DNA of 64,000 nucleotides. It comes from Aliivibrio sifiae (GTDB lineage Bacteria > Pseudomonadota > Gammaproteobacteria > Enterobacterales > Vibrionaceae). The notes below the pieces were generated by a model, which searched no databases, was not told where the DNA came from, and saw nothing but the letters and a program-made list of their open reading frames with translations. How positions within the stretch are numbered: the stretch's first letter is position 1; every line of letters starts with the position of its first letter. The translations under genes and the position numbers were made by a program. The DNA is taken from NCBI RefSeq assembly GCF_002954715.1, contig NZ_MSCP01000001.1:792431-856430 (forward strand). The letters run 5' to 3'. Below are positions 10,315-19,238 of this stretch, one piece after another.

Positions 10315-10393
10315 TTCAATAAGATAAATTAGAATCTCGGTATGTATTTTGCTTATCAATATGAAAAGGCAAGTTACTGACAAAAGGTAAATT

Positions 10394-11167
10394 ATGAACA
10401 AATGGATGCTATTGATTGCATTGGCTCTACCCTTCATGACATCAGCAAAAACATTGAATCGTATTTCTTCTTATGAGGACAGTTATTTATTAGGAAGCTA
10501 CACCGATAGCATTAATAAGGATGAATACATTAATGGTGGCTTTGAGGATGCTGATGGGCTTCAGAATGTGGAAGTAAAGTTTCAATTCTCATTAGCGGTA
10601 CCGATTATACCTATCAATAACACGACAGCATTGATGTTCTCTTATACGCAAAAATCATTGTGGCAATTAGGCAACAGTGATATTTCATCGCCTTTTAGAG
10701 AAACCAACTATAAGCCACAATTCTTTTTGATGCATCAATCTAATATGTTGTTATTTAACAATGCAGAAATTGGTTATATGCATGAATCAAATGGTCAAAC
10801 ATCAAGTCTATCTCGCAGTTGGGATCGCATATATGGTGCATTGGAGCGTATTGATGGCCCAATTCAATATGGGTTTAGAACTTGGTATGTGTTTGCTGAT
10901 GAAGAAAATAATGAAGATATTCTTGATTACCTCGGTCATTACGACGTATGGGTGAAAGCAGGTAATGATATTGGTGAGTTTAATACTCGTTTTCATTATA
11001 ACTTTGAGACAGACAAAGGTGGAGTAGAAGCCGGTTACACCCTTTATTTAAATAAATTTGTCGGTTTGTATGTTCAAGCGTGGAAAGGTTATGGCGAAAC
11101 GTTAATTGATTATAATTACGATCAAACTCGTATTGGTTTAGGCATGAAGTTAATTCCACCAAACTAA
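10394..11167 (+). CDS. pldA: outer-membrane phospholipase A1 PldA (active-site Asn replaced by Asp)
   Basis: 257 residues with a signal peptide ending near TSAKT and a 12-strand barrel pattern. Family sequence is clear: FSYTQKSLWQL, PFRETNYKPQFF, YMHESNGQTSSLSRSW and, at the end, YGETLIDYNYDQTRIGLGM. OMPLA hydrolyses phospholipids in the outer leaflet after activation by calcium-dependent dimerisation. The His and Ser of the catalytic triad are present as H120 and S122, but the triad Asn, 14 residues after the His as in E. coli, is Asp134 (SWDRIY instead of SWNR). Strong ribosome site; terminator downstream. Confidence 0.93.
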   Translation: MNKWMLLIALALPFMTSAKTLNRISSYEDSYLLGSYTDSINKDEYINGGFEDADGLQNVEVKFQFSLAVPIIPINNTTALMFSYTQKSLWQLGNSDISSPFRETNYKPQFFLMHQSNMLLFNNAEIGYMHESNGQTSSLSRSWDRIYGALERIDGPIQYGFRTWYVFADEENNEDILDYLGHYDVWVKAGNDIGEFNTRFHYNFETDKGGVEAGYTLYLNKFVGLYVQAWKGYGETLIDYNYDQTRIGLGMKLIPPN

Positions 11168-11194
11168 TCGCTAATGATATCCCTATCACATAAT

Positions 11195-11222
11195 AAAAAG
11201 CTTCTATTAATGAAGCTTTTTT
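11195..11222 (+). terminator. intrinsic terminator of pldA
   Basis: AAAAAGCTTC, a 7-base loop, then GAAGCTTTTTT: a perfect stem followed by a T-run. Confidence 0.88.
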
Positions 11223-11331
11223 GTTTTTTAATCCCTCATATTTTAAGGATTATTTGGACTATGATGATGATCATTGCTATCAGTTTTAAATTGAATTACG
11301 ATCGCGCCAGTTTTTTATTTGGGTACACAAT

Positions 11332-11976
11332 ATGATAATAATGATGTTGCTGAGTTTTATTCTTATTGGAGCGGTACTGTGGTGGTTCTACAGTCGCAGT
11401 AATGCTGCATCCCTAAACCCAGTTTGGATGATATTTATTGTTGTTATCAGCATGATTGTTATTTTCTCTTCGGGTTTACGTCCTGAAAAATTTGCTGTGA
11501 ATAATAAAGCCATTACTGAGCCATTAGGTCCTCTCTCTTATGAAGACAAGATGCGTCATTTAGAAGACCAGTTAAAAGAGTCTCCGAACAATGCAGATCT
11601 TTGGTTTAAAATTGGTCAAGGTTATTTGCTTAATGGTGAGCTAAAACCAGCTAATATTTGTTTTGGTTATGCTATCCGTTTAACTGAAGAACCAACAGCT
11701 AATCAATATGCAGCAAAGGCAACCGCTCAATACTATTTACATTCTCAATTGTTTGATGAAGACGTAAAAGAGTTAGTAGAGAAAGCCTTAGCATTAGATG
11801 AATACAACCAAGCCGCGTTAACCTTAATTGCTTCTGACCATTTTGTGAGTTTCCGTTATCAAAAAGCGATTAATGCATGGCAGAAAATTTTAGATTCAGA
11901 GCGTGTTGATGTAGATAGAGTGACGATTATTAATTCAATTAACCAAGCAAAGAAATTAATGAATGCTCGTCGCTAG
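11332..11976 (+). CDS. nrfG: NrfG/CcmI-like TPR protein for haem attachment
   Basis: 214 residues. Two N-terminal membrane helices (about 3-20 and 30-48) are followed by a TPR domain from about residue 85, with SPNNADLWFKIGQGYLLNG and a second helical pair. NrfG, with NrfE and NrfF, forms the dedicated haem lyase that attaches haem to the unusual CXXCK site of NrfA. It lies left of nrfA, apart from nrfEF, but convergent with nrfA, which supports the assignment. A CcmI-like role cannot be excluded from sequence alone. Confidence 0.75.
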   Translation: MIIMMLLSFILIGAVLWWFYSRSNAASLNPVWMIFIVVISMIVIFSSGLRPEKFAVNNKAITEPLGPLSYEDKMRHLEDQLKESPNNADLWFKIGQGYLLNGELKPANICFGYAIRLTEEPTANQYAAKATAQYYLHSQLFDEDVKELVEKALALDEYNQAALTLIASDHFVSFRYQKAINAWQKILDSERVDVDRVTIINSINQAKKLMNARR

Positions 11977-12023
11977 TTAAAGAGTTAAAGAGTTAAAGAG
12001 TTAAAGAGTTAAAGAGTTAAAGA
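11976..12023. repeat. tandem repeat, 8-bp unit x 6
   Basis: Six uninterrupted copies of GTTAAAGA begin at the last base of the nrfG stop codon and end just before the terminator. The repeat does not interrupt a reading frame. Such arrays are prone to slippage, so copy number may vary between strains. Confidence 0.95.
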
Positions 12024-12027
12024 TATG

Positions 12028-12067
12028 AAAAAGCCGACACTTCATTTATTGAAATGTCGGCTTTTTT
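12028..12067. terminator. bidirectional terminator between nrfG and nrfA
   Basis: Long stem AAAAAGCCGACA / TGTCGGCTTTTTT around a 15-base loop, with T-runs on both strands, between the converging nrfG and nrfA. Confidence 0.88.
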
Positions 12068-12107
12068 GTTAGTGTCTACCAATCAGTTAATCACATTCGT
12101 TAATTGA

Positions 12108-13547
12108 TTATTTTATTGGTTCGTAATCTTTAGATTCACGTTCTTTGGCTTCGTTTTCCCATTTTGGAACCACTGTTTCTAAGAAGTGTTTTTTCTCAGC
12201 ACTCATGCCTTCCATATCCATACCTAAGGCTTTTTGTGCTGCTGCTTTAGTCGAGATATCTGGAATTGCGATAGGGTCAGTAATGCCTTTTTTCGCTAAC
12301 AGACGAACCAGTTTAGTACGAGCATCCGCAGCTTTATCAACAGCAGTACCTAATACTTCTAGTGCAATCTCAGGAGCATGCATATGAATACCATGCGAAG
12401 CTATCGCGTAATCCCAACGCCATTGAGCATGACGGATATCTAACAAGATTGGTTCCATCTCTGCTTTGGTTGCGCCTGCATCCCATGCTGCACCCGCTTC
12501 AAAATGGGCAGCTACGATTTGACGTTCAGCGGTTAGCTTCATTTTTATTACTTGTGCTTTACGACTCGCAACAACGCCTTGTAACATCTCTTTTGATTGC
12601 GTATGACAATTAGCACACGTATCTTCAAAGCGATCAAATGGGTTACCCACTTTGTGGTCTGTATAAACAGTGCCATCTTCATTTGTTACTTTTGGCATAT
12701 GACAATCAACACAAGTGACCTTGTTTTTACCATGGATGCCTTCACGCCATGTTTCGTAGCCTGGGTGTTGTGCTTTTAGCATTGGAGCTTTAGATACTTT
12801 ATGGGTCCAATCGCTAAAACCAATTTCGTCATAGTACTCTTCCATTTCATCAACCGTAGTCCCTTTATCCCAAGGGAACTTAACGGCTTTAGTTTTACCC
12901 GTGAAGTAGTATTCAACGTGACATTGACCACAAACGGACGCTTGTTGATCTAAACGAGATTGGTCACCAAAAGGTTTTCCAATTGCGTCCATTGCACGTT
13001 CTACGTGCGGTTTAGTGATTGCCAGGGCTGGTTCGCCGTTTTTAAAGCCTTCACTACGGGTGTCGTGACAATCGGCACAACCAATCGGGTTTTGAATTTC
13101 GCTACCCAGACGTGCCCATTTACCAGAGAAGTAACCGTCTTCGCCTTGCTCTTCAATTACACGACCAACATCAGGGCTTTTACAGCTCCAACAAGCCATT
13201 GGCATAGGGCCTGAATTTGCATCAGTAGGGCCAGCAGTTCGAAGGGTTTGTCTTACGTCATCTATTGCATAAAAATGTCCACGAGCTTTATTATAGTCTT
13301 TGGCAAAACCATAACCTGCCCACATGATGACCATGTTTGGGTCTTCAGCCAGCGCATCTTCAATTTGCACACTGTCAGAGGTTGAACGCCAAGATTGATA
13401 TTGCTCAGCATGTTCTTTTGCATATGCTTCATTACGAGGGTCAACTCGCTCAGTTTTTTCAGAGGCAGCAAAGCTGTGGCTACTTAGTAATAACGTAGTC
13501 ACCATGGCAATTGCAGCGGCTGAACGACGGGTCCATTGCTTTTTCAC
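12108..13547 (-). CDS. nrfA: cytochrome c552 nitrite reductase, ammonia-forming
   Basis: About 479 residues from a GTG at 13547, which is preceded by GGAG at 9 bases; a TTG at 13562 would add five residues but places the ribosome site inside the gene. A signal peptide ([19 protein letters not shown] ... SFAAS) exports it to the periplasm. Haem sites: the catalytic CWSCK plus four CXXCH (CADCH, CGQCH, CVDCH, CANCH). Sequence around the active site ([31 protein letters not shown]) is as in E. coli NrfA. It reduces nitrite to ammonium with six electrons. Divergent from nrfBCD, with FNR- and CRP-type sites upstream. Confidence 0.98.
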   Translation of the reverse strand: MKKQWTRRSAAAIAMVTTLLLSSHSFAASEKTERVDPRNEAYAKEHAEQYQSWRSTSDSVQIEDALAEDPNMVIMWAGYGFAKDYNKARGHFYAIDDVRQTLRTAGPTDANSGPMPMACWSCKSPDVGRVIEEQGEDGYFSGKWARLGSEIQNPIGCADCHDTRSEGFKNGEPALAITKPHVERAMDAIGKPFGDQSRLDQQASVCGQCHVEYYFTGKTKAVKFPWDKGTTVDEMEEYYDEIGFSDWTHKVSKAPMLKAQHPGYETWREGIHGKNKVTCVDCHMPKVTNEDGTVYTDHKVGNPFDRFEDTCANCHTQSKEMLQGVVASRKAQVIKMKLTAERQIVAAHFEAGAAWDAGATKAEMEPILLDIRHAQWRWDYAIASHGIHMHAPEIALEVLGTAVDKAADARTKLVRLLAKKGITDPIAIPDISTKAAAQKALGMDMEGMSAEKKHFLETVVPKWENEAKERESKDYEPIK

Positions 13548-13673
13548 AGTAGATATCTCCAATATTCTTGTTATGAATTAGCCAAGCGTTGTGAAAGCGA
13601 CTATCAATCAGAATTGGAAACATAATGAGTATATCGTAGATAAGGGGCGGTCATTTTTTCATCGGGATTTGTA

Positions 13674-13687
13674 TTGATTTACATCAA
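13674..13687. promoter_or_regulatory. FNR-type binding site
   Basis: TTGATTTACATCAA matches the FNR consensus TTGAT-N4-ATCAA perfectly. It lies about 130 bases from the nrfA start codon. In E. coli, nrf genes need FNR for anaerobic induction, so this is probably the anaerobic switch. Confidence 0.85.
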
Positions 13688-13694
13688 GTTACAT

Positions 13695-13712
13695 AAGTGA
13701 TCTATATCACCA
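13695..13712. promoter_or_regulatory. CRP-like binding site
   Basis: AAGTGATCTATATCACCA has a perfect GTGA-N6-TCAC core, the usual CRP half-sites. It is only 7 bases from the FNR site. CRP and FNR sites are related, so either protein could bind. Confidence 0.55.
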
Positions 13713-13742
13713 ATTAATACTTATACCCCAAAAGTATTAATT
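13712..13742. promoter_or_regulatory. 31-bp perfect palindromic element in the nrf control region
   Basis: Arms AATTAATACTT and AAGTATTAATT, 11 bp each and identical, are separated by 9 bases (ATACCCCAA). It lies immediately beyond the CRP-like core. It could be an operator for a dimeric regulator. It is not the 7-2-7 NarP arrangement, and there is no T-run to make it a terminator. Confidence 0.5.
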
Positions 13743-13922
13743 CAAATGCATTTTATTAAGAATGCTTCTTATTTGTGTTATATAACAGTGAGATAAGTCT
13801 ATTTGCGCCATATCACAAAAGTGGTAGATAGATGTATTTTATAAGACACACTTTGTATTATTTCGATACATTTATATATAAACTGTCTCTGTTAAGCGTT
13901 GTGGCTAACTATCCAATGAGAA

Positions 13923-13936
13923 TTGATTTCAATGAA
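13923..13936. promoter_or_regulatory. second FNR-like site, nrfB side
   Basis: TTGATTTCAATGAA matches nine of ten FNR consensus positions with the right 4-base spacer. It lies about 103 bases before the nrfB start, so each arm of the divergent cluster may have its own FNR box. Confidence 0.5.
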
Positions 13937-14038
13937 GAGCTTGTTTCTTCATCAATACAATAACTCATCCATTTTATTTTATGCGTCCGATCTTTGATTG
14001 ATTTGACTGATATAAAGTAGGAAAGGGAAGGATATAAC

Positions 14039-14632
14039 ATGGGCAAAGTTAATTTAGCCATAGCCACAATGTTGAAGCTACTCTTCGCATTTTGTCTCTA
14101 TGGTTTGTCTCTCAATGTTGCAGCAGATGAATCGCCCCAAATAGAGGCTAACTCATCAAATCGACATGAAGTGACGTTAATTCGTGACCGAGACTACGCA
14201 TGTACTCAATGTCATAAAGATGAAAAAGAAACACTTAAAGGTTCACACGGTGAAGATGCATTTGCCATTCTTAAGCGTGATGTGAATTGTGTAGAGTGTC
14301 ATAAATCAATAGGGCCTGATCATCGAGAAGGCGCTCCTCAAGTAACGAAATATTCTGCAGCACAATCAAAGCAAGGCACGGAAAAAGTGACCCTCTCGTT
14401 TGATGAAATTTTACAAGCTAATAGCCAATGTACTGATTGTCATACCTCAGAAAGATTACGTGATGATAGCTGGACGCATGACGTTCACGCCAAAAACTTA
14501 ACCTGCTCATCTTGTCATATTGTGCATGGAGAAAAAGAAGCGGTACTTTCTTTTGACCATTCATCAAAGATAAAGATGTGTGTTGATTGCCACGCTGATT
14601 TTAATCAGAAAAAAAATAAGCTAGGAGAATAG
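14039..14632 (+). CDS. nrfB: cytochrome c nitrite reductase pentahaem subunit
   Basis: 197 residues with a signal peptide (ends near NVAADE). Five CXXCH haem-binding motifs are present: CTQCH, CVECH, CTDCH, CSSCH and CVDCH. NrfB is the periplasmic electron carrier between the NrfCD quinol-oxidising complex and NrfA. It leads the nrfBCD operon; the stop is one base from the nrfC start. The promoter region contains an FNR-like site. Confidence 0.95.
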   Translation: MGKVNLAIATMLKLLFAFCLYGLSLNVAADESPQIEANSSNRHEVTLIRDRDYACTQCHKDEKETLKGSHGEDAFAILKRDVNCVECHKSIGPDHREGAPQVTKYSAAQSKQGTEKVTLSFDEILQANSQCTDCHTSERLRDDSWTHDVHAKNLTCSSCHIVHGEKEAVLSFDHSSKIKMCVDCHADFNQKKNKLGE

Positions 14633-14633
14633 T

Positions 14634-15320
14634 ATGAGTTGTTCTAGACGAAATTTTTTAGCTGGTTCAGGTGCTGTGATCTTTACTACTGGAGTGGCGA
14701 CTACCTCATTAATGAGCAGTAAAAAAACGCTGGCTTATTCGATGGAAGACGGCGCGAAACGCTATGGCATGGTGCATGATGAGACGGCCTGTATTGGTTG
14801 TACGGCCTGTACAGAAGCGTGTCGAGAAGTAAACAGTGTGCCAGAAGGCGTTTCTCGATTAGAGATCATTCGTAGTGAACCTCGTGGTGAGTTTCCTGAT
14901 GTTGATTACCGCTTTACTCGTAAATCATGCCAGCATTGTGAGAATGCACCGTGTGTCATGGTGTGTCCGACAGGTGCTGCTTATAAAGATGAAGCAACCG
15001 GTATTGTTGATGTTCATAATGAGAAATGCGTAGGCTGTGGTTATTGTTTAGCAGCGTGTCCTTATCAAGTACGTTTCTTTAATCCTGTTACCAAATCAGC
15101 AGATAAATGTGATTTTTGTCGTGAGACGAATTTAGCTCAAGGCAAACAACCTGCGTGTGTTGAATCGTGTCCAACAAAAGCACTGATCTTTGGTGACTTG
15201 AACGATAAAAATAGTGAGATTAATGCGGTATTAAGCAATAGCGTATTCTATCGAGACAAAGTGGACCTAGGCACTAAGCCTAAGTTATTTAAGATCCCAA
15301 ACCAAAAAGGGGAGATTTAA
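14634..15320 (+). CDS. nrfC: nitrite reductase iron-sulfur subunit
   Basis: 228 residues. A twin-arginine signal, SRRNFLAGSGAVIF, starts the protein, so the folded Fe-S protein is exported by Tat. Four ferredoxin-type cysteine clusters are visible, including CIGCTACTEAC, CQHCENAPCVMVCP and CVGCGYCLAACPYQ. It should pass electrons from NrfD to NrfB. The gene is spaced one base from nrfB and one from nrfD. Confidence 0.96.
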   Translation: MSCSRRNFLAGSGAVIFTTGVATTSLMSSKKTLAYSMEDGAKRYGMVHDETACIGCTACTEACREVNSVPEGVSRLEIIRSEPRGEFPDVDYRFTRKSCQHCENAPCVMVCPTGAAYKDEATGIVDVHNEKCVGCGYCLAACPYQVRFFNPVTKSADKCDFCRETNLAQGKQPACVESCPTKALIFGDLNDKNSEINAVLSNSVFYRDKVDLGTKPKLFKIPNQKGEI

Positions 15321-15321
15321 G

Positions 15322-16278
15322 ATGAGTGCATGGGAAGCTGCGTTTAATTTTGACTCCTTAGTTTGGGATTGGATCATAGCGATCTATCTTTTCTTAGCAG
15401 GCATGTCTGCGGGTGCCGTTATGATTTCAATTTATTTGAAGCGTAAAGTCATCGAAGGAGATCCTGCTCATAATGGCATCATTAAAGCCATGGCAATTCT
15501 GGCTCCATTTGGCATTATTGTTGGTTTGTTAATTCTAGTATTCCATCTAACTAAACCGTTAGCGTTCTGGAAAATCATGATTTACTTCAACCCAACATCG
15601 GTAATGTCGATGGGGGTTATCTTGTTCCAAGTGTATATGGTTGTTTTGTTTGCTTGGATAGGGATAATTTTTAGAAAAGAAATCATGGGGTTCTTAAAAG
15701 GGAAGTTTGGTTTTATCGATACGATCTTGTTGAAGATAGAACAGTTTGAGAATGCATTAGAAATCGTGTTAGCGGTGTTAGCGATTATGCTTGCTGCTTA
15801 TACTGGTTTCTTGTTATCTGCATTACAAACTTACCCAATGTTAAATAACCCAGTACTGCCGATTTTATTCTTGTTCTCAAGTTTATCTTCAGGTGCTGCG
15901 GCGTGTTTATTATTTGGTATTTTAGGTTTTGGGGAATCGAGCACAAGCACTTCAGTAAAGTGGATTCATAATTTCGAACGACCAGTTGTGCTGTTCGAGT
16001 TATTTGTTTTAGTGACGTTCTTTACTGGATTAATCTTCAGCGGAGGCCAAGGGGAAGTTGCCGCTTGGGCTGCGATTGGTGGTGGATTTTGGGGCACTTG
16101 GTTCTGGGTTGGCGTTATTGGTTTGGGTATGATTGCGCCATTGGCCCTTAACGCTTTCGCACCAAAAGAAATGACACATGGCAAAGGCTTTATCTTTGTT
16201 GTTACGTCACTAAGTTTACTTGGTGTATTAATGCTGCGAACATTTGTTCTCTATGCAGGGCAAATGACCGTCGTATAA
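15322..16278 (+). CDS. nrfD: nitrite reductase quinol-oxidising membrane subunit
   Basis: 318 residues with eight or more membrane helices, in the NrfD/PsrC family. It anchors NrfC and takes electrons from menaquinol. A ribosome site GGGGAG precedes the ATG, and the start is one base after the nrfC stop. A strong hairpin follows the gene before nrfE. Confidence 0.95.
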   Translation: MSAWEAAFNFDSLVWDWIIAIYLFLAGMSAGAVMISIYLKRKVIEGDPAHNGIIKAMAILAPFGIIVGLLILVFHLTKPLAFWKIMIYFNPTSVMSMGVILFQVYMVVLFAWIGIIFRKEIMGFLKGKFGFIDTILLKIEQFENALEIVLAVLAIMLAAYTGFLLSALQTYPMLNNPVLPILFLFSSLSSGAAACLLFGILGFGESSTSTSVKWIHNFERPVVLFELFVLVTFFTGLIFSGGQGEVAAWAAIGGGFWGTWFWVGVIGLGMIAPLALNAFAPKEMTHGKGFIFVVTSLSLLGVLMLRTFVLYAGQMTVV

Positions 16279-16286
16279 TGTAGTAT

Positions 16287-16351
16287 CGTCATGTTTATCT
16301 TAAGTTACTTATTTAAGTCACACTAGGATAAGCATGACGTTTTTATTTTTT
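16287..16351 (+). terminator. strong hairpin with T-run between nrfD and nrfE (terminator or attenuator)
   Basis: A 13-bp stem (CGTCATGTTTATC at 16287-16299 with GATAAGCATGACG at 16327-16339, one G-U pair) with a 27-base loop, followed by TTTTTATTTTTT. It has all marks of an intrinsic terminator. It would let nrfBCD be expressed above the assembly genes nrfE-dsbE-nrfF, or nrfE may have its own promoter. Confidence 0.8.
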
Positions 16352-16370
16352 GAGGGATCAGTGGAGTCGT

Positions 16371-18257
16371 ATGATTGCTGAAATAGGTCAATTTTGGTTA
16401 ATAGCAACGATGGTGTTATCTTTTGTTGCTTCCATATCTGCTATATATGGAATATCACGTTCTCAGAATTCTTGGGCTACGTTAATTTTTCCTCTCTCGA
16501 TTCTTAGTACTTTATTCTGTTTTCTTTCTGCGTCTGCATTGGGATATGGCTTCTATATTGATGATTTTTCTATTCGATATATTGCTGAACACTCTAACTC
16601 TGCATTACCTGTATTTTTTAAAATTGCCGCTATTTGGGGTGGTCATGAAGGGTCATTATTGTTTTGGGTATTAACTTTAGCACTATGGGCAGGATTAATT
16701 ACGCTAAAGAGAAAAACAATACAAACAGAGTACGTTATTCGAGTTTTATTAGTGCTTAATGCATTAATTGCTATTTTTTCAGCCTTTACTTTATTTGCTT
16801 CAAATCCTTTCATTATTTACGTTAACACACCATTAGAAGGTCGAGATTTGAATCCAATGTTGCAAGATATTGGATTGATATTTCATCCACCATTATTGTA
16901 TTTAGGTTATGTCGGTTTTGCCGCTACGTTTTCTTTTGCGCTTGCCGCATTAATGATGAAAGACGTTCCGCAATATTGGGTAAAACACGCAAGACATTGG
17001 ACACTACTAGCGTGGTCATTATTAACCGCAGGGATCAGTTTAGGCTCGTGGTGGGCATATTATGAACTTGGTTGGGGCGGCTGGTGGTTTTGGGATCCGG
17101 TTGAAAATGCGTCGTTACTGCCTTGGTTAACTGCTACGGGATTGTTGCATACTTTAATTGCGAGCGATAAGAAAAACCAACTAGTAAAAACGTCTATGAT
17201 CCTATCGTTAGTGACGTTTTGTTTAAGTATTTTAGGGACGTTTGTTGTTCGCTCTGGAGTACTGACTTCTGTTCATGCATTCGCGGTGGATCCAACGCGT
17301 GGGATTATTCTTCTTCTGATCTTGTTTGTGGTTATGTTGGTTTCTTTGTCTCTGTATACGTTAAAAAGTAGGCAGTTAAATAGCCAACCTATTCGTCATT
17401 TTATCAGCCGTGATTTTCTATTTTTATTGCTCGCGGGCTTATTTTCAATCGCAACAATTACAGTATTACTTGGCACATTCTATCCTATGATTTTCCAAAT
17501 TTTCGGATTAGGAAATATCTCTGTTGGAGCGCCCTATTTCAATCTGTTATTTGTGCCAATGGCGATCGTTGCTTTGTTCATGATGGCCGTGTCGGTCTTT
17601 GTTCATTGGGAAGGAAAGACGACAAATGCAAATACCAAGACGATCGTTATTTCAAGCTTAGTTTCTATTGTGCTAGGACTCGGAATATATCGTGTTCAAT
17701 ATGAAAATATAGCAGTAATCCCTAGCTTGGTTTGGGTGTTGGCTTTCGCGGTAATAATAGGTTCGGTCTGGTCACTGCAACAGTCTAAAGGCAAAGCGAT
17801 AGGAATGGTTATCGCTCATATCGGTATTGCGATAGTGATGATTGGTGCGGCGATGAACAGTGAGCACTCTTTTGAAAGCAGTGCAAAAATGGAACCGGGT
17901 ATTATAGCTAAACTCGCCGATTATGAGAGCACTTATAAAGAAACCGAACTACTGGTAGGTTCAAATTACACCGCAGAACAAGCAAATTTATTGATCAGTG
18001 AAAATGGTAAAGAAATAGCCATGGTTCAGCCGCAGCGTCGTCATTATCAAGTTCGTGTAATGAACATGAGTGAACCTGCAATGCATTGGTTTTGGCATGG
18101 TGATATATACGTGACGTTAGGCGAAAAATTAAAAGACGGCAGTTTCGCATTACGTTTACAATATAAGGCATACGTTCGATGGATTTGGTTTGGTTCTATT
18201 TTGATGGCGCTAGGCGGGGTATTGGCAATGATAAAGCGAAAGAGTAGTAAGAAATGA
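16371..18257 (+). CDS. nrfE: haem lyase subunit NrfE (CcmF family)
   Basis: 628 residues from the ATG at 16371, preceded by GTGGAG; a TTG at 16350 lies in the hairpin's T-run and is unlikely. The CcmF-type polytopic protein shows the tryptophan-rich haem-handling loop WGGWWFWDPVENASLLPWL and LIFHPPLLYLGYVGF. With NrfF and NrfG it should attach haem to the CWSCK site of NrfA. It is longer than I recall for E. coli NrfE and close to CcmF in length. It overlaps the next start codon by 4 bases (ATGA). Confidence 0.88.
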   Translation: MIAEIGQFWLIATMVLSFVASISAIYGISRSQNSWATLIFPLSILSTLFCFLSASALGYGFYIDDFSIRYIAEHSNSALPVFFKIAAIWGGHEGSLLFWVLTLALWAGLITLKRKTIQTEYVIRVLLVLNALIAIFSAFTLFASNPFIIYVNTPLEGRDLNPMLQDIGLIFHPPLLYLGYVGFAATFSFALAALMMKDVPQYWVKHARHWTLLAWSLLTAGISLGSWWAYYELGWGGWWFWDPVENASLLPWLTATGLLHTLIASDKKNQLVKTSMILSLVTFCLSILGTFVVRSGVLTSVHAFAVDPTRGIILLLILFVVMLVSLSLYTLKSRQLNSQPIRHFISRDFLFLLLAGLFSIATITVLLGTFYPMIFQIFGLGNISVGAPYFNLLFVPMAIVALFMMAVSVFVHWEGKTTNANTKTIVISSLVSIVLGLGIYRVQYENIAVIPSLVWVLAFAVIIGSVWSLQQSKGKAIGMVIAHIGIAIVMIGAAMNSEHSFESSAKMEPGIIAKLADYESTYKETELLVGSNYTAEQANLLISENGKEIAMVQPQRRHYQVRVMNMSEPAMHWFWHGDIYVTLGEKLKDGSFALRLQYKAYVRWIWFGSILMALGGVLAMIKRKSSKK

Positions 18258-18778
18258 AGCCAGCAGTAAAAGTAGGATTAGCCATTGGAATATGCGCGAT
18301 AATCTTTAGTGTGTTATTTACAGGATTAGAAACCAAAGAATCGAGTACATCAACTGCGATGGTGGGAGAGATCGTGCCTACGTTTGAATTACCAGAAGTC
18401 ATGGATACGTCTATATTATTAGATGAATCGTTATTTCAGCAACAGCCACTAACTTTGCTAAATGTTTGGGCTGCGTGGTGTGGGATTTGCAAAACAGAAC
18501 ATCAGTTTTTGCATCAGTTAAAAGAGCAGGGCATAACCATTATTGGTTTAGATTATCGAGATGATCGCATTGCGGCTAAACAAGTGCTAGAGCAGACTGG
18601 TTCGCCATATCAAGCGGTGATTTTTGATCCAAGAGGATCGCTCGCAATGGATTTAGGTGTTTTTGGTACGCCGACCACTTTCTTAATTGATCAGAAAGGA
18701 GTGATATTGCATCGCTTTACTGGCGCTTTAGATGAGAAAAAGTGGCAACGTGAATTTGCTGACTTTTTTGAGGAGTAA
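18254..18778 (+). CDS. dsbE: periplasmic thiol:disulfide reductase, DsbE/CcmG-like
   Basis: 174 residues with an N-terminal membrane anchor (about 5-22) and a thioredoxin fold. The active site is WAAWCGICKTEH (CXXC as CGIC), followed by the cis-proline segment FGTPTTFLI. In c-type cytochrome biogenesis such proteins keep the haem-site cysteines reduced. Its place between nrfE and nrfF, with overlapping starts, points to a dedicated role in NrfA/NrfB maturation. Confidence 0.9.
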   Translation: MKPAVKVGLAIGICAIIFSVLFTGLETKESSTSTAMVGEIVPTFELPEVMDTSILLDESLFQQQPLTLLNVWAAWCGICKTEHQFLHQLKEQGITIIGLDYRDDRIAAKQVLEQTGSPYQAVIFDPRGSLAMDLGVFGTPTTFLIDQKGVILHRFTGALDEKKWQREFADFFEE

Positions 18779-18780
18779 TA

Positions 18781-19236
18781 ATGAAGCGTTTTTTTAATCT
18801 ATTGGTGCCATTATTCTGTTTATGCTCCGTATTTTCCGTTAATGCATCATTGGATAGCAGTAATCGTTTATTTGTTGCCGCTGACAAAGCGACGATAGAA
18901 AGCGTAGAACTGTTTAAGTTTGATTCTTCAGAGCAACAGCAGCAAGCGATAGCCTTGGCAAAAAGCTTACGTTGTCCACAATGTCAAAATCAAAATTTAA
19001 TTGAGTCAAATTCACCGATAGCGAAAGATCTTCGCTTAGAAGTGTATCAGCAAATCAAAGCGGGAAAGACAGATGAAGAGGTCGTGAGTTTCATGACGCA
19101 TCGTTTTGGCGATTTTGTTTTATATGAACCGCCATTAAATGCGAAAACCATCGTGCTTTGGCTGTTGCCTCTGCTGTTACTCGTTGGCTTTGGCATTATG
19201 GCGGTTAAATCAGTGAAGAAGAATCGTAAAGAGTAA
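18781..19236 (+). CDS. nrfF: NrfF/CcmH-like haem lyase subunit
   Basis: 151 residues. An N-terminal signal or anchor (MKRFFNLLVPLFCLCSVFSV) is followed by the CcmH domain with its redox motif LRCPQCQNQNLIES and the stretch MTHRFGDFVLYEPP. A C-terminal membrane helix (about 123-141) ends the protein. It should reduce apocytochrome cysteines for haem ligation. It starts 2 bases after the dsbE stop and ends the operon; the next gene converges. Confidence 0.9.
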   Translation: MKRFFNLLVPLFCLCSVFSVNASLDSSNRLFVAADKATIESVELFKFDSSEQQQQAIALAKSLRCPQCQNQNLIESNSPIAKDLRLEVYQQIKAGKTDEEVVSFMTHRFGDFVLYEPPLNAKTIVLWLLPLLLLVGFGIMAVKSVKKNRKE

Positions 19237-19238
19237 GT

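Larger units (their letters stand above)
13548..14038. other. nrfA-nrfB divergent control region
   Basis: About 490 AT-rich bases without a gene. It holds the FNR, CRP-like and palindromic sites listed separately and must contain both divergent promoters. The nrfB ribosome site is AAGGA before the ATG at 14039. Confidence 0.8.

Noticed and set aside
13712..13742. NarP 7-2-7 site in the palindrome
   Set aside because: The heptamer-like parts (TACTTAT and AAAAGTA) are separated by 5 bases, not 2.
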